Shown: positions 32,668-41,389 of the stretch, piece by piece
Layout: each line of letters starts with the position of its first letter
How positions within the stretch are numbered: the first letter of the stretch is position 1
NCBI GenBank assembly: GCA_035492455.1
Contig: DATJJE010000061.1
Location: 44,565-108,564 of the forward strand
Direction of reading: 5' to 3'
Length of the DNA stretch: 64,000 nucleotides
Source: Gp6-AA40 sp035492455
GTDB taxonomy: Bacteria; Acidobacteriota; Vicinamibacteria; Vicinamibacterales; UBA2999
Notes under the pieces: model-generated
What the model saw: only the letters and a program-made list of their open reading frames with translations
Told to the model about the DNA's origin: nothing
Databases searched by the model: none
Program-made: the position numbers and the translations under genes

Positions 32668-33329
32668 ACGAGGAATTGTGGAAACAGGTTGACGACTACA
32701 TCAACGGCGTTGTCATCGGCCATGACCCCGCGCTCGAGGCAGCCGCCGCATCGGCGGTTGCCGCGCAGCTGCCGCCGATCAGCGTCACGCCGGCATACGG
32801 GAAGCTGCTGCATCTGCTGGCGCGCATACAGCGTGCCACGCGCATTCTCGAAATCGGCACGCTCGCGGGCTACAGCACCATCTGGCTGGCACGCGCCGTT
32901 CCCCAGGGCGGACGCGTCGTCACTATCGAATCGAATCCGAAGCACGCTAACCTTGCGCGCGCGAACATCGAGACCGCGGGTCTTGGCAATCGCGTCGACA
33001 TTCGTGTCGGCAGCGCGCTCGACGTGCTTCCGCATCTCGCCACACAGAAACAGCCGCCGTTCGATTTCACCTTCATCGATGCCGATCGAACTGGACTAGC
33101 CGACTATTTTGACTGGGCGGTCCGGCTCTCCCGCTCTGGCAGCGTCATCATCGTCGACAACGTCGTGCGCAAAGGTGGGGTCATCGATTCCGCGAGTGAT
33201 AACGTCGACGTCAAAGGGATTCGGCGGTTTAACGAGCGGCTGCGGCGCGACGCGCGCGTGGACGCGACGATGATGCAGACGGTAAGCGCGAAGGGCTACG
33301 ACGGCTTTGCGATGGTTCTCGTGCGCTGA
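32664..33329 (+). CDS. SAM-dependent O-methyltransferase
   Basis: A 221-residue methyltransferase of the catechol/caffeoyl-CoA O-methyltransferase family. SAM-binding motif I is ILEIGTLAGYSTIWLARAVP, the acidic residue at the end of strand 2 is in VVTIESNPKHANLA, and the catalytic/metal region is FDFTFIDADRTGLADYF followed by GSVIIVDNVVRKGGV. Members methylate hydroxyl groups on phenolic compounds with a divalent cation. The start lies in the previous stop (ATGA) and its own stop overlaps the next gene by one base. Confidence 0.92.
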   Translation: MNEELWKQVDDYINGVVIGHDPALEAAAASAVAAQLPPISVTPAYGKLLHLLARIQRATRILEIGTLAGYSTIWLARAVPQGGRVVTIESNPKHANLARANIETAGLGNRVDIRVGSALDVLPHLATQKQPPFDFTFIDADRTGLADYFDWAVRLSRSGSVIIVDNVVRKGGVIDSASDNVDVKGIRRFNERLRRDARVDATMMQTVSAKGYDGFAMVLVR

Positions 33330-33829
33330 TGCCGTTCGCGATCCGGCAGGCGACAGGGAATGACGCGCCCGCGCTCGCTGCCACACTGATCGAAGCAGCC
33401 GACTGGGTGCGGCGGCTGGATGGCACGGTCATGTGGGTCGAAGGAGAGCTCGAGGAGCATCGCGTTCGCGCGGAGGCGGAGGCCGGAATGTTCGTCGTCG
33501 CCGAAGCCGAGGGCGAGATCATCGGCGCGATTCGTTTCCAGCTCGACGATCAGTTGTTCTGGCCTGACATCGACGGCCGCGATTCGGCATTTGTGCATCG
33601 CCTCGCCGTGCGCCGTTCGCATGCAGGGCAGGGTGTCTCGAGCGCGCTGCTGCAGTGGTCAGTCGATCGCGCGCGCGAGTTAGGAAAACGCTATCTGCGG
33701 TTGGACTGCGATGCGGATCGGACGCGTCTACGCGAGCTGTATGAGGCGTTCGGCTTCAAACTCCACAGCTACCGGCAAGTAGGTGCGTACTACGTCGCGC
33801 GGTACGAGTTGCAGATTCTGCAACCTTGA
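33329..33829 (+). CDS. GNAT-family N-acetyltransferase
   Basis: A 166-residue acetyltransferase. The acetyl-CoA signature is VHRLAVRRSHAGQGVSSALL, followed by GKRYLRLDCDADRTRLRELY and YEAFGFKLHSYRQVG. The N-terminal part (DDQLFWPDIDGRDSAFVHRL) is typical of uncharacterised GNAT enzymes. It is the last gene of the coupled run 30775-33829 and is followed by a long inverted repeat that probably ends transcription. Substrate unknown. Confidence 0.87.
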   Translation: MPFAIRQATGNDAPALAATLIEAADWVRRLDGTVMWVEGELEEHRVRAEAEAGMFVVAEAEGEIIGAIRFQLDDQLFWPDIDGRDSAFVHRLAVRRSHAGQGVSSALLQWSVDRARELGKRYLRLDCDADRTRLRELYEAFGFKLHSYRQVGAYYVARYELQILQP

Positions 33830-33842
33830 GTCGCCGTGTACT

Positions 33843-33913
33843 CAAGTCAGAGTCGGGTACGACTCGTCACCTTACTCTGACTCGGGTGATGGGGCGTACG
33901 CGACTCTGACTTG
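33843..33913. terminator. Long inverted repeat between convergent genes
   Basis: A 19-base arm at 33843-33861 (CAAGTCAGAGTCGGGTACG) and its complement at 33895-33913 differ at one position. The 33-base loop holds a third copy of the core word (CTCTGACTC). It lies between the ends of an acetyltransferase gene and a DUF4159 gene that converge, so a bidirectional transcription stop is the simplest reading, although there is no T-run. Confidence 0.6.
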
Positions 33914-33921
33914 GCCGCGGG

Positions 33922-34770
33922 TCAATGCGTCAGCGCGTATAGCACCGCGTTGATGCCGAACGCGTAGCCGCGCGGACCGACAGCAACGAAATACTCGGGG
34001 CTGTCGCCTTCACGCTCCCACGAATCGCCGAAGTCGGTGTTGTGCGTCATCAGCACAATGAGGCGGCCCTTCTTGTCGTTGATGCCTTTCGCCTCGGCTC
34101 TCGCGCTATCCGACCCGCGCTCTGATGTCTGCCCGCCGGTCCCCAAATAGAAGCCAATGTTTGGAATCTGGGGAACCGACGTCACCTCAAACTGCGTGCG
34201 GAACAGCGGATGGTCCGGCGGCAAATCGAAGATCGGAAATTCACTCGCGGGCAGCGCCTTCCGCAGCTGGCCAACCCAGTGGTCCCAGGCGTAGCTGCCC
34301 CAGAAATCATCGACCCAGAGAAAGCCGCCTTTCTCCAAGTACAGTCGCATCGCCTTCGCCTCGTCATCGGCGATGAACGTGCGGCCGACTTCCGTGGCCA
34401 TCACGAACGGGCAGTCGAAGACTTCAGGATTCGTGAACCGAACAAGCAGATGGTTTGGCTCGCCGCTCGCGTCTTTGCTGACATCCGCTTTTGTCAATTC
34501 GGACAAGCGAATCGACAGGTTGATGTCGGCGCGCGGCCAGTCGGCATTCCAGTTGCCGCCGTCGCCATCGAGCGCTGACTGATAGACCCACCGGCAGAAA
34601 TGGAAGTGGCCGTCGAAGTCCTTCGCGGACGCGAAGCTCGCCCGGAATCCGAAGCGCCCGCGGCCGAATTGCGCCGCGGCGATCGCGGCAGTCAGACAGA
34701 TCGCCGCCATCACAATGATGCCAAGCATGGTCCGCCGTGCGACGAACCCGACCGCAGGCCGTAGTGCCAT
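33922..34770 (-). CDS. Secreted DUF4159 protein, copy 2
   Basis: A 282-residue exported DUF4159 protein. From the ATG at 34770 the signal peptide is MALRPAVGFVARRTMLGIIV onward, cut near AAAQ. ATGs at 34791 and 34728 are alternatives. Family features: FHFCRWVYQ and FDCPF cysteines, WPRADINLSIRLSELTKADV, GGFLWVDDFWGSYAWDHWVG, TSERGSDSA, MTHNTDFGDSWEREGDS and the C-terminal YALTH. It is closest by eye to copy 3 (49124). It diverges from the DinB-like gene with only about 24 bp between starts and ends near the long inverted repeat at 33843. Confidence 0.85.
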   Translation of the reverse strand: MALRPAVGFVARRTMLGIIVMAAICLTAAIAAAQFGRGRFGFRASFASAKDFDGHFHFCRWVYQSALDGDGGNWNADWPRADINLSIRLSELTKADVSKDASGEPNHLLVRFTNPEVFDCPFVMATEVGRTFIADDEAKAMRLYLEKGGFLWVDDFWGSYAWDHWVGQLRKALPASEFPIFDLPPDHPLFRTQFEVTSVPQIPNIGFYLGTGGQTSERGSDSARAEAKGINDKKGRLIVLMTHNTDFGDSWEREGDSPEYFVAVGPRGYAFGINAVLYALTH

Positions 34771-34794
34771 GGCGATGAAGATATTATTCATCGC

Positions 34795-35304
34795 ATGACG
34801 CCCGAATACATCCGCGTCTTGATTGATTACAACTACTGGGCACGAGACCGCATCCTGGCATCGGCCGACTCGTTGCCAGAGGAGCAGCTCACGCGTCCGC
34901 TCGCGAGCTCCTTCGGGTCGGTGCTCGACACGCTGATTCACATGCACTTTGCGGAGTGGATCTGGTATCAGCGGTGGCAGGGAGTATCGCCGACCGCGGG
35001 ACCCGACAAGACGATGCTGACCAGCGTTGCCGCGCTGCGCGACGCGTGGCGCCCGCTGGAGACGCAGATCCGCGCGTTCGTCGAGTCGCTCGGGCCGGGC
35101 GACCTGTCGCGCGTCATCGACTACAAGCTCCTGAGCGGCCAGGGAGCCTCGTCATCGTTCTGGCAGATGATCGTGCACGTCGTGAATCACGGTGGATATC
35201 ATCGCGGCCAGATCGCCACGATGCTTCGCGTCATCGGTGCAAAGCCGGCGCAGAGCACGGACATGATCGTGTTCTTCCGTGAGAACTCGGTCGGGGCTCA
35301 ATGA
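34795..35304 (+). CDS. DinB-family protein
   Basis: A 169-residue four-helix-bundle protein of the DinB/YfiT superfamily. Putative metal ligands are the His in TLIHMHFAEWIW and the pair in HVVNHGGYHRGQIATMLR, the classical three-His arrangement. Family members are metal-dependent thiol transferases or have no known activity; the DNA-damage link is historical. The start overlaps no other gene, and its stop overlaps the threonine aldolase start by 4 bp, so the two are cotranscribed. Confidence 0.9.
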   Translation: MTPEYIRVLIDYNYWARDRILASADSLPEEQLTRPLASSFGSVLDTLIHMHFAEWIWYQRWQGVSPTAGPDKTMLTSVAALRDAWRPLETQIRAFVESLGPGDLSRVIDYKLLSGQGASSSFWQMIVHVVNHGGYHRGQIATMLRVIGAKPAQSTDMIVFFRENSVGAQ

Positions 35305-36338
35305 TCGATCTCCGCTCGGACACGGTTACTCGCCCAACCGATGGCATGCGCGCGGCGATGGCTGCGGCACCGGTCGGCGACGATCAATTCGGCGAAGACC
35401 CCACCATCAACGAGCTGCAATCGCGCGTTGCAGCGCTGCTCGGCAAGGAAGCGGCGCTGTGGCTGCCGTCAGGAACGATGGCCAATCAGGTCGCGTTGCG
35501 GGCGTTGACCCGGCCCGGCGACGACGTGATCGTCAGCCGGGAAAGCCATGCGGTCTGGCACGAGACGGGCGGCGGTGGCGCGAACGCGGGCGTGCAGTTC
35601 ACCGAGATTGGGAGCGGTGGCCGCTTCACCGCGGATGAGTTCATCGCGGCAATCAAGCCGCGCGATCACATGCTGTACCCGCCGACCACGCTCGTGCAGG
35701 TCGAGAATACGCACAACCGCGCGGGAGGGGTTGTGATCGATCAAGGCGAGGCGATCCGCATTTGTGCCGCGGCGCGCGAGCGGCGGATCACGACGTTTCT
35801 CGACGGCGCGCGGTTGTGGAATGCCGCGGTAGCCAGCGGTAAAACCGTCGCGGAGCTTGCCGCCCCGTTCGACGTGGCGTCGGTCGCGTTATCAAAGGGT
35901 CTCGGCGCACCGGCTGGAACGATGCTCGCGGGGCCGCGAGATGTGATGCGGAACTGCGTCCGCCATCGACGAATGCTCGGCGGCGCGATGCGGCAAGTCG
36001 GCATTCTCGGCGCAGCCGGCCTGTACGCGCTTGACCACCATCTCGATCGGTTGTCCGACGACCACGACAACGCGAAGCTGATTGCGTCGCGTCTGCGCCG
36101 CCATCGGCACATCTCGCTCGCTGCGGATCCCGTGGAAACGAACATCGTCATTTTTTCGCTCGATGCGAGCGCGCCTGACGCGGCCGCGGTGATCGCTGCG
36201 GCGCGCGCCCAAGGAGTTCTCGTCGTGGCGTTCGGCCCCCGCACGGTCCGTGCGGTCACACATCTGGATGTCACGCGCGAGCAATGCGAGCGCGCGGCGT
36301 CGGTCCTCGGTGAGGCGATTGCCGGCGGGCCGAGCTGA
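35301..36338 (+). CDS. Low-specificity L-threonine aldolase
   Basis: A 345-residue PLP-dependent enzyme that splits threonine (and beta-hydroxy amino acids) to glycine and an aldehyde. Recognised by MIDLRSDTVTRPTDGMRAAM, GDDQFGEDPTINELQSRVA and LWLPSGTMANQ near the N-terminus, ESHAVWHETGG, and the PLP-binding Lys in SVALSKGLGAPAGTML. Length is normal. It starts inside the stop of the DinB-like gene (ATGA overlap). Confidence 0.95.
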   Translation: MIDLRSDTVTRPTDGMRAAMAAAPVGDDQFGEDPTINELQSRVAALLGKEAALWLPSGTMANQVALRALTRPGDDVIVSRESHAVWHETGGGGANAGVQFTEIGSGGRFTADEFIAAIKPRDHMLYPPTTLVQVENTHNRAGGVVIDQGEAIRICAAARERRITTFLDGARLWNAAVASGKTVAELAAPFDVASVALSKGLGAPAGTMLAGPRDVMRNCVRHRRMLGGAMRQVGILGAAGLYALDHHLDRLSDDHDNAKLIASRLRRHRHISLAADPVETNIVIFSLDASAPDAAAVIAAARAQGVLVVAFGPRTVRAVTHLDVTREQCERAASVLGEAIAGGPS

Positions 36339-36348
36339 CCGTCGGCCT

Positions 36349-36582
36349 CTACCGATTGCCGTGGCTGTTGCGACCGCCCTTTCTCATCGGGTCGTGATTT
36401 TCCGGTTTGCCGTAGCCACCGCCACCAGGTTTTTCACCGCCGCCATGCACCTTGTTGACGGTGGCCCAGGCGCGACGCTCGGCTTCTTCTTCGGGCACAC
36501 CGCGTTCGAGATAGCCCTCCTCGATGTGCTCGGCCTGCCTCTTCTCCTTGCCGGTGTACTTGCTCTTATCCCCTCGAGGCAT
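36349..36582 (-). CDS. Small conserved protein, plasmid-stabilisation-like annotation group
   Basis: A 77-residue hydrophilic protein: MPRGDKSKYTGKEKRQAEHI, then EEGYLERGVPEEEAERRAWA, then a Gly-rich basic tail ending GGRNSHGNR. The same N-terminal layout is widespread in bacteria and is often labelled plasmid stabilisation protein without experimental support. The ATG has an excellent ribosome binding site (GGGAGGAAGCT). The frame is open 34 codons upstream but this start fits the family. It converges with the threonine aldolase gene. Confidence 0.8.
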   Translation of the reverse strand: MPRGDKSKYTGKEKRQAEHIEEGYLERGVPEEEAERRAWATVNKVHGGGEKPGGGGYGKPENHDPMRKGGRNSHGNR

Positions 36583-36650
36583 AGCTTCCTCCCGCTGCAT
36601 GCCAATGCAAGATCCGAGAACTGTACGGTTAGGATCCGCAGCTGATCCGC

Positions 36651-37313
36651 ATGGCTGAACAGCCACCCCTATCAGCGACGCCATCCCTTCGTACGTTCGC
36701 TCCGACGCTGCTGATCGATGGCGCGTGCCCCTTTCTTACGTATCAACTGCTGACGACTTACGCGCCGTCGATCTCGACCGTGCGCGCACTCATCATCAGC
36801 GGCATGTTTCCGCTGGCGCACAGCGTTATCGGATTGGTCCGTCGTCGCTACCTCGACATCATCGGCATCATCGTCCTCGTCGGCATCGCGGTCAGCCTCG
36901 CTGCGACGATGCTGGGTGGGGGAGCGAAGGTGCTCTTGCTGCGCGAATCGTTTGTGACGGGCGCACTCGGCTTGGTGGGGCTGTCATCGTTCGCGTGGTC
37001 GCGCCCGTTGATGTTCTACATCGGCCAGCAGTTCTCATCCGGCGGCGATGCCGAGGCGCGCCGACGATTCGACGCATTGTGGGAGGAGCGCCCGCGCGCA
37101 CGCCGCACGTTCCGCATTCTGACGCTCGTCTGGGCGGTCGGCTGGCTCGGCGAGTTTGTGCTGCGCGTCGTGATGATCGAGTCGCTCACGGTCGCGCAGG
37201 TACTGGCCATCTCTCCGATCGTCTTCAACGCAATCAATATCGGATTGATGGCGTGGACGTTTGCGTACGTTCGCCGCGTCCGGTCCCGCGCGAGCAGCGC
37301 ACCGCGTGGTTAG
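36651..37313 (+). CDS. Integral membrane protein, VC0807-like family
   Basis: A 220-residue inner-membrane protein with about six hydrophobic helices (for example LDIIGIIVLVGIAVSLAATM, GLVGLSSFAWSRPLMFYIGQ, LVWAVGWLGEFVLRVVMI). The motif WSRPLMFYIGQQFSSGGD and the region following it are typical of the VC0807 group of uncharacterised membrane proteins. The divergent small gene ends its promoter region about 70 bp upstream. The stop is overlapped by the VanZ-like gene by 8 bp. Confidence 0.8.
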   Translation: MAEQPPLSATPSLRTFAPTLLIDGACPFLTYQLLTTYAPSISTVRALIISGMFPLAHSVIGLVRRRYLDIIGIIVLVGIAVSLAATMLGGGAKVLLLRESFVTGALGLVGLSSFAWSRPLMFYIGQQFSSGGDAEARRRFDALWEERPRARRTFRILTLVWAVGWLGEFVLRVVMIESLTVAQVLAISPIVFNAINIGLMAWTFAYVRRVRSRASSAPRG

Positions 37314-38394
37314 TAGGGGCCGGCTGATCGTCGCGATTGCCGCCGGCCTTGCGCTGATTGCCTCCTCTGCGTTTGTCGGCGATCTGCGCTCCGCAATGCT
37401 CGCAGCCTTTCCAGGCCAGTTTCGACTGATCGTCGGCGCAGCGATCGTTATCGCGGTCGTCGCCGCGGTGATCGTTGCGCTCGTTCGAATCCGTGATCGC
37501 CGTACGTGGAGGTTTACAGGGATCGGCGTTGCAATCGCGGGAGCGGTGACATACGCGAGCCTCGTCGCCACCGGCAACCTCTTGGTTGACGTAGTAGAGC
37601 ACGTGCACTTCATCGAGTACGGGTTCCTCGCCTGGTTGTTCTACCGGGCCTGGAGACCGCTGGACGATGGCGTCGCTGTCATCTGGCCGCTCCTTGCCGG
37701 CACGCTCGTCGGCATCGGCGATGAGTCCGTGCAGGCATTCCTTCCCGGCCGCGTCGGTGAAGCGCATGATGTCTTTCTCAACGTCGTAGCGGTCGCGTGC
37801 GGGCTCTGCTTCGCGGTGAGCGTGGATCCACCCAAACAGCTCGGGGTGCCACTGCGGCGGCCCGTGGTGCGGCCAATCGGATACGGCGTGGTCGGCGTCC
37901 TCGTTTCCTTCGCGGCGTTCTTTGATGCGGTACATCTGGGGCATGAAGTGTACGAACCCGACATCGGGGTGTTCTGGTCGCACTACGACAGTGCAACGCT
38001 GAAAGCTCTTGGCGCCGATCGAAAGGTCCGGTGGAGCAGCGAACCGCCGACGCGTTTCAGACGAATCTCGCACGAGGACGAATACCTCAGCGAGGCGTTA
38101 TGGCACGTGCAGGAGCGCAACCGCGCCTGGGGCGCGGGCGACGTGTTTACCGCATGGAGGGAAAACCTGATTCTCGAGCGCTACTTTGCGCCGGCGCTGG
38201 ACGCGCCCAGCGTTGGCGCGCCGGTGCCGCCGCGATGGCCGGCGCAGCAGCGCGACGAGACAGCGGCGCGCGTCGCCAGCGATCCAGGTATTTACGTCAG
38301 CCGCGCCGCGCCGTATCCGATCTACGCGTGGCCGCCGCTTGCATTCTGGGCTGTCGTCGTAGCCATCGTCGCAGCGGTAATTAGCGCGTGCTAG
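37306..38394 (+). CDS. VanZ-like membrane protein
   Basis: A 362-residue membrane protein from a GTG that overlaps the preceding stop. Helices at the N-terminus (LIVAIAAGLALIASSAFVGD) are followed by a VanZ-type four-helix region: VDVVEHVHFIEYGFLAWLFY, GTLVGIGDESVQAFLPGRVG and EAHDVFLNVVAVACGLCFAV, which carry the conserved His, Glu and Asp/Asn positions. The C-terminal 130 residues include an amphipathic extramembrane part and a last helix. VanZ relatives occur with glycopeptide tolerance or in surface-polymer genes; here the role is unknown. Confidence 0.8.
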   Translation: MVSRGRLIVAIAAGLALIASSAFVGDLRSAMLAAFPGQFRLIVGAAIVIAVVAAVIVALVRIRDRRTWRFTGIGVAIAGAVTYASLVATGNLLVDVVEHVHFIEYGFLAWLFYRAWRPLDDGVAVIWPLLAGTLVGIGDESVQAFLPGRVGEAHDVFLNVVAVACGLCFAVSVDPPKQLGVPLRRPVVRPIGYGVVGVLVSFAAFFDAVHLGHEVYEPDIGVFWSHYDSATLKALGADRKVRWSSEPPTRFRRISHEDEYLSEALWHVQERNRAWGAGDVFTAWRENLILERYFAPALDAPSVGAPVPPRWPAQQRDETAARVASDPGIYVSRAAPYPIYAWPPLAFWAVVVAIVAAVISAC

Positions 38395-38403
38395 CATCGG
38401 CGC

Positions 38404-40083
38404 ATGGCCTCTCGGCGCCTCGCCATCGTGCTGCTGCTGGTGTGGGCGAGCGGACCGCACATCGACGCGCAGCGATCCGCGACGATCACGATCTCGGTTG
38501 TGGCGACCACGGATGTGCACGGTGGCGTGCTGCCGCGCGGCGAACGCGGCGGGGTCGAATTGTTCGGCGGCTATGTGCGAAACCTCCGTGCGGCTCGACT
38601 GCGCGATGGCGGAGGCGTGCTGCTCGTCGATTCTGGTGACATGTTCCAGGGGACGCTCGAATCGAACCTGAACGAGGGCGCAGCCGTGATCCGGGCCTAC
38701 AACGGGTTTGGATACGCGGCCGCTGCGATCGGCAATCACGAATTCGACTTCGGTCCTGCGGGGCCCGACGAGACCGCACGTATCGCGGGCGAGGACCCCC
38801 GCGGCGCGCTGAAGGCGCGCGCGGCAGAGGCACGATTCCCGTTGCTTGCGGCAAACACGATTGACGACGCGACGGGGAAGCCGGTGACATGGCCGAACGT
38901 GAAGCCGTCGACGCTCGTTACCGTCCGTGGCGTGAAGATCGGGTTGGTCGGGGTGACGACAGTCGATACGGCACAGCAGACCATTGCCGCGAACGTCGCC
39001 GGGTTGACATTCGCGCCGCTCGCTCCGGTGATTACGCGCGAGGCGATGTCGCTGCGCAGCCGCGGCGCAACGATTGTCATCGTGCTGGCGCATGCAGGCG
39101 GCCGATGCACAAAGCTCGACAATCCGGAAGACGTCAGCTCCTGTGATCAGATGTCGGAGATCATGGCCGTCGGCCGCGAACTGCCCAAAGGCCTCGTGGA
39201 CATGATCTCGGCGGGACACACACATCAAGCCATGGCGCAGGACGTTGACGGCATCGCGATTGTCGAGGCGTATGCGACCGGACGGTCGTTCTCACGCGTT
39301 GATTTGACTGTGAATCGCTCTTCGGGCGCCGTTGTCGGGAAGAAGATCTTTCAACCGCAGGATATCGTGCCCGGACGATACGAGGATCGCGTCGTGCGTG
39401 TCGATGCCGCAGCGCGCGCGGCGATTGCGCCGGCGGTCAGGCGCGCCGCCGCACTCAAGAACCAGCCGCTCGGCGTGCATGTCGAGACGCCATTTGCGCG
39501 CGGTGACCAGCAGGACGAGACGGCGGTGGCTGACGTCATCACCGACGGCATGCTCGCGTCGGTCCCCGGTGTCGACGTCGCCTTTGGAAATGGCGGCAGC
39601 CTCCGCGCCGACATCCCAGCCGGGCCGCTGACCTACGGGGCTGTGTACGAGGTGTACCCATTCGACAATCGGCTCGTGACGATTGCGCTCACCGGCGATC
39701 AACTGACGCGCATCATTGCCTACAATCTGACGCGGCGCGCGCTGCCTACCGAAATTCTGCCGATTGCCGGATTCAAAGTGGACGCGATGTGCCAGGGCGG
39801 CAACCTGCAGGTGGTGCTGACGCGAACGTCGGGAACGCGAATCGCTCCGACTGATCGGTTGACAGCCGTGACCAGCGACTTTATTGCGACGGGGGGCGAC
39901 GGTGTGCTCGCGCCGGCCGATCCGATCGGCGAAGTCAAGTATCCGGAGAGCGCTCCTCTTCTCCGTGAATCTGTTGTTGCGTGGTTCAAGCGTCGAGGCG
40001 GTCGTCTGAACGATAAGCAGTTCACCTCAGCCGAAAATCGTCGATGGCATTTTCCGATGCCGCGGCCGGTTATGTGCCAGTGA
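38404..40083 (+). CDS. 5'-nucleotidase/UDP-sugar hydrolase family (UshA-like)
   Basis: A 559-residue periplasmic metallophosphoesterase. Signal peptide MASRRLAIVLLLVWASG, then the dinuclear-metal motifs VVATTDVHGGVLP, LVDSGDMFQGTLE, AIGNHEFDFG, VIVLAHAGG and ISAGHTHQAM. The C-terminal substrate domain includes VAFGNGGSLRADIPAG and YEVYPFDNRLV. It would hydrolyse extracellular nucleotides for phosphate and nucleoside salvage. The GTGA at the stop couples it to the lipoprotein gene downstream. Confidence 0.93.
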   Translation: MASRRLAIVLLLVWASGPHIDAQRSATITISVVATTDVHGGVLPRGERGGVELFGGYVRNLRAARLRDGGGVLLVDSGDMFQGTLESNLNEGAAVIRAYNGFGYAAAAIGNHEFDFGPAGPDETARIAGEDPRGALKARAAEARFPLLAANTIDDATGKPVTWPNVKPSTLVTVRGVKIGLVGVTTVDTAQQTIAANVAGLTFAPLAPVITREAMSLRSRGATIVIVLAHAGGRCTKLDNPEDVSSCDQMSEIMAVGRELPKGLVDMISAGHTHQAMAQDVDGIAIVEAYATGRSFSRVDLTVNRSSGAVVGKKIFQPQDIVPGRYEDRVVRVDAAARAAIAPAVRRAAALKNQPLGVHVETPFARGDQQDETAVADVITDGMLASVPGVDVAFGNGGSLRADIPAGPLTYGAVYEVYPFDNRLVTIALTGDQLTRIIAYNLTRRALPTEILPIAGFKVDAMCQGGNLQVVLTRTSGTRIAPTDRLTAVTSDFIATGGDGVLAPADPIGEVKYPESAPLLRESVVAWFKRRGGRLNDKQFTSAENRRWHFPMPRPVMCQ

Positions 40084-40637
40084 AGCGAAGCGTCGTTCTC
40101 CTCGTCATCGCGCTGTCCGCGTGTGGCCGTACGAGGCAGGCGGGCCCCCCGACTCCGTACGACGAAGCCGGCGCATGTCCGTTCCAGTGCTGCACGTACC
40201 GCGAATGGAGCGTCGACTGGGATACCGATCTCCACACCGATCGCAAAGACGACTCGCCGATCGCATTCCACGTGGCGCTCGGCGACACCGTCACGGCGCT
40301 CACGGGTGTGGTGACCACAACCAACGTAGGTCGCGCCACAGCCAACCGGCAAGTGAGCGTCGGCAACAAGCACATCACCGTCGCAGCGGGCGAGCCGATC
40401 TATCTGCTGCGCAATGTCGGCAGCGACTGGAAGATCTGGGTCAACGGCATTACGGACGAGCAGTACATCCCCAACCAAGGCTATTGCACCGGCAATAAGC
40501 AGAGCTCCGACGAATGCGCACTCAAGGTCGTCGAACAACCGCACATCGTGTGGTGGGCCAAGGTACGTAACGCTCTCGGCCAGGAAGGGTGGACGCGCGA
40601 AGTAGATCATTTCGGCAACATCGATTCCTGCGGATAA
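40080..40637 (+). CDS. Lipoprotein with SH3-like fold features
   Basis: A 185-residue lipoprotein: signal peptide MKRSVVLLVIALSACGRTR with lipobox LSAC. The body has beta-rich sequence with VALGDTVTALTGVV, AAGEPIYLLRNVGSDWKIWV and ARNALGQEGW-like ending (KVRNALGQEGWTREVDHFGN), as in bacterial SH3-type domains. Four further cysteines could form disulfides (CPFQCC, YCTGN, DECAL). The GTG at 40080 overlaps the previous stop, and is chosen over an ATG 36 bases upstream because the lipoprotein signal starts here. Function unknown. Confidence 0.75.
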   Translation: MKRSVVLLVIALSACGRTRQAGPPTPYDEAGACPFQCCTYREWSVDWDTDLHTDRKDDSPIAFHVALGDTVTALTGVVTTTNVGRATANRQVSVGNKHITVAAGEPIYLLRNVGSDWKIWVNGITDEQYIPNQGYCTGNKQSSDECALKVVEQPHIVWWAKVRNALGQEGWTREVDHFGNIDSCG

Positions 40638-40694
40638 GGTCGAGCTCGCCCGGCACACTTCGTGAAACCTCCGTCAAATTGGAGGAACCAGGCG

Positions 40695-41375
40695 ATGAAG
40701 GTCATCCGCTCGATCGGAGCGCTGGCACTGCTATGCGCGACCGGCGCTGCCCCGGCGCTGGCGCAGCAGGCGGCGCCTAAACCACCCAAGCCGCAGATTT
40801 CAGAGACGACAAAACAAAAGGCAGCCGAGGAGAACGCCAATCCCGATGCCCTCGTCCTCGCTGACTTCCAGAAACGGGTCGATGCCTATCTGGCGATTCA
40901 CAAAGAAGCCGCGAAGGATGCCCCGGCGCTGAAGGAGACCAACGATCCCGCGCAGATCAAACACGCGCAGGAGTCGCTTGGCGCGAAGATCCGCGCTGCC
41001 CGAGCGAACGCGAAGCAGGGCGACATCATGACGCCTGAGATCCGGAACAAGTTCCGGCGATTGATGTATCCCGTCGTGCAAGGTCCGTCGGCGCAAGGTA
41101 CGTCTGGAAGCGCGAAGGCGGTCAAAGCCGATGTCAAGGATGAACTGAAGGAGAACAGCGAGGAACGGAAGGAGGAGGGCGGCAAGCCTGTCGTGCTGAA
41201 GGTGAACGCGACGTACCCGCCCGACACGCCGTTGCCGTCCACACCGCCGCAGGTGCTGATGAACCTGCCCAAGCTGCCCGAACAGCTCGAATACCGCATC
41301 GTTGGCAAGAACCTGATCATCCGCGACATCGACGCGAACATCATCGTCGACTTCGTGCCGAACGCGATTCAGTGA
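40695..41375 (+). CDS. Secreted hypothetical protein
   Basis: A 226-residue exported protein: signal peptide MKVIRSIGALALLCATGAAP ending ALAQ, then a charged helical region (DFQKRVDAYLAIHKEAAKDA, LGAKIRAARANAKQGDIMTP) and a C-terminal segment LPEQLEYRIVGKNLIIRDID ending in VDFVPNAIQ, which looks conserved. The start has GGAGG 9 bases upstream. It lies 14 bp before a metallophosphoesterase gene and is probably cotranscribed. No family recognised. Confidence 0.75.
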   Translation: MKVIRSIGALALLCATGAAPALAQQAAPKPPKPQISETTKQKAAEENANPDALVLADFQKRVDAYLAIHKEAAKDAPALKETNDPAQIKHAQESLGAKIRAARANAKQGDIMTPEIRNKFRRLMYPVVQGPSAQGTSGSAKAVKADVKDELKENSEERKEEGGKPVVLKVNATYPPDTPLPSTPPQVLMNLPKLPEQLEYRIVGKNLIIRDIDANIIVDFVPNAIQ

Positions 41376-41389
41376 GGCGGAGGTAGATC

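Noticed and set aside
37311..37330. GTAGGGGCCGGCT at the start of the VanZ-like gene, like one arm of the REP-like hairpins
   Set aside because: No complementary arm follows within a short distance and the sequence is coding; likely chance similarity.
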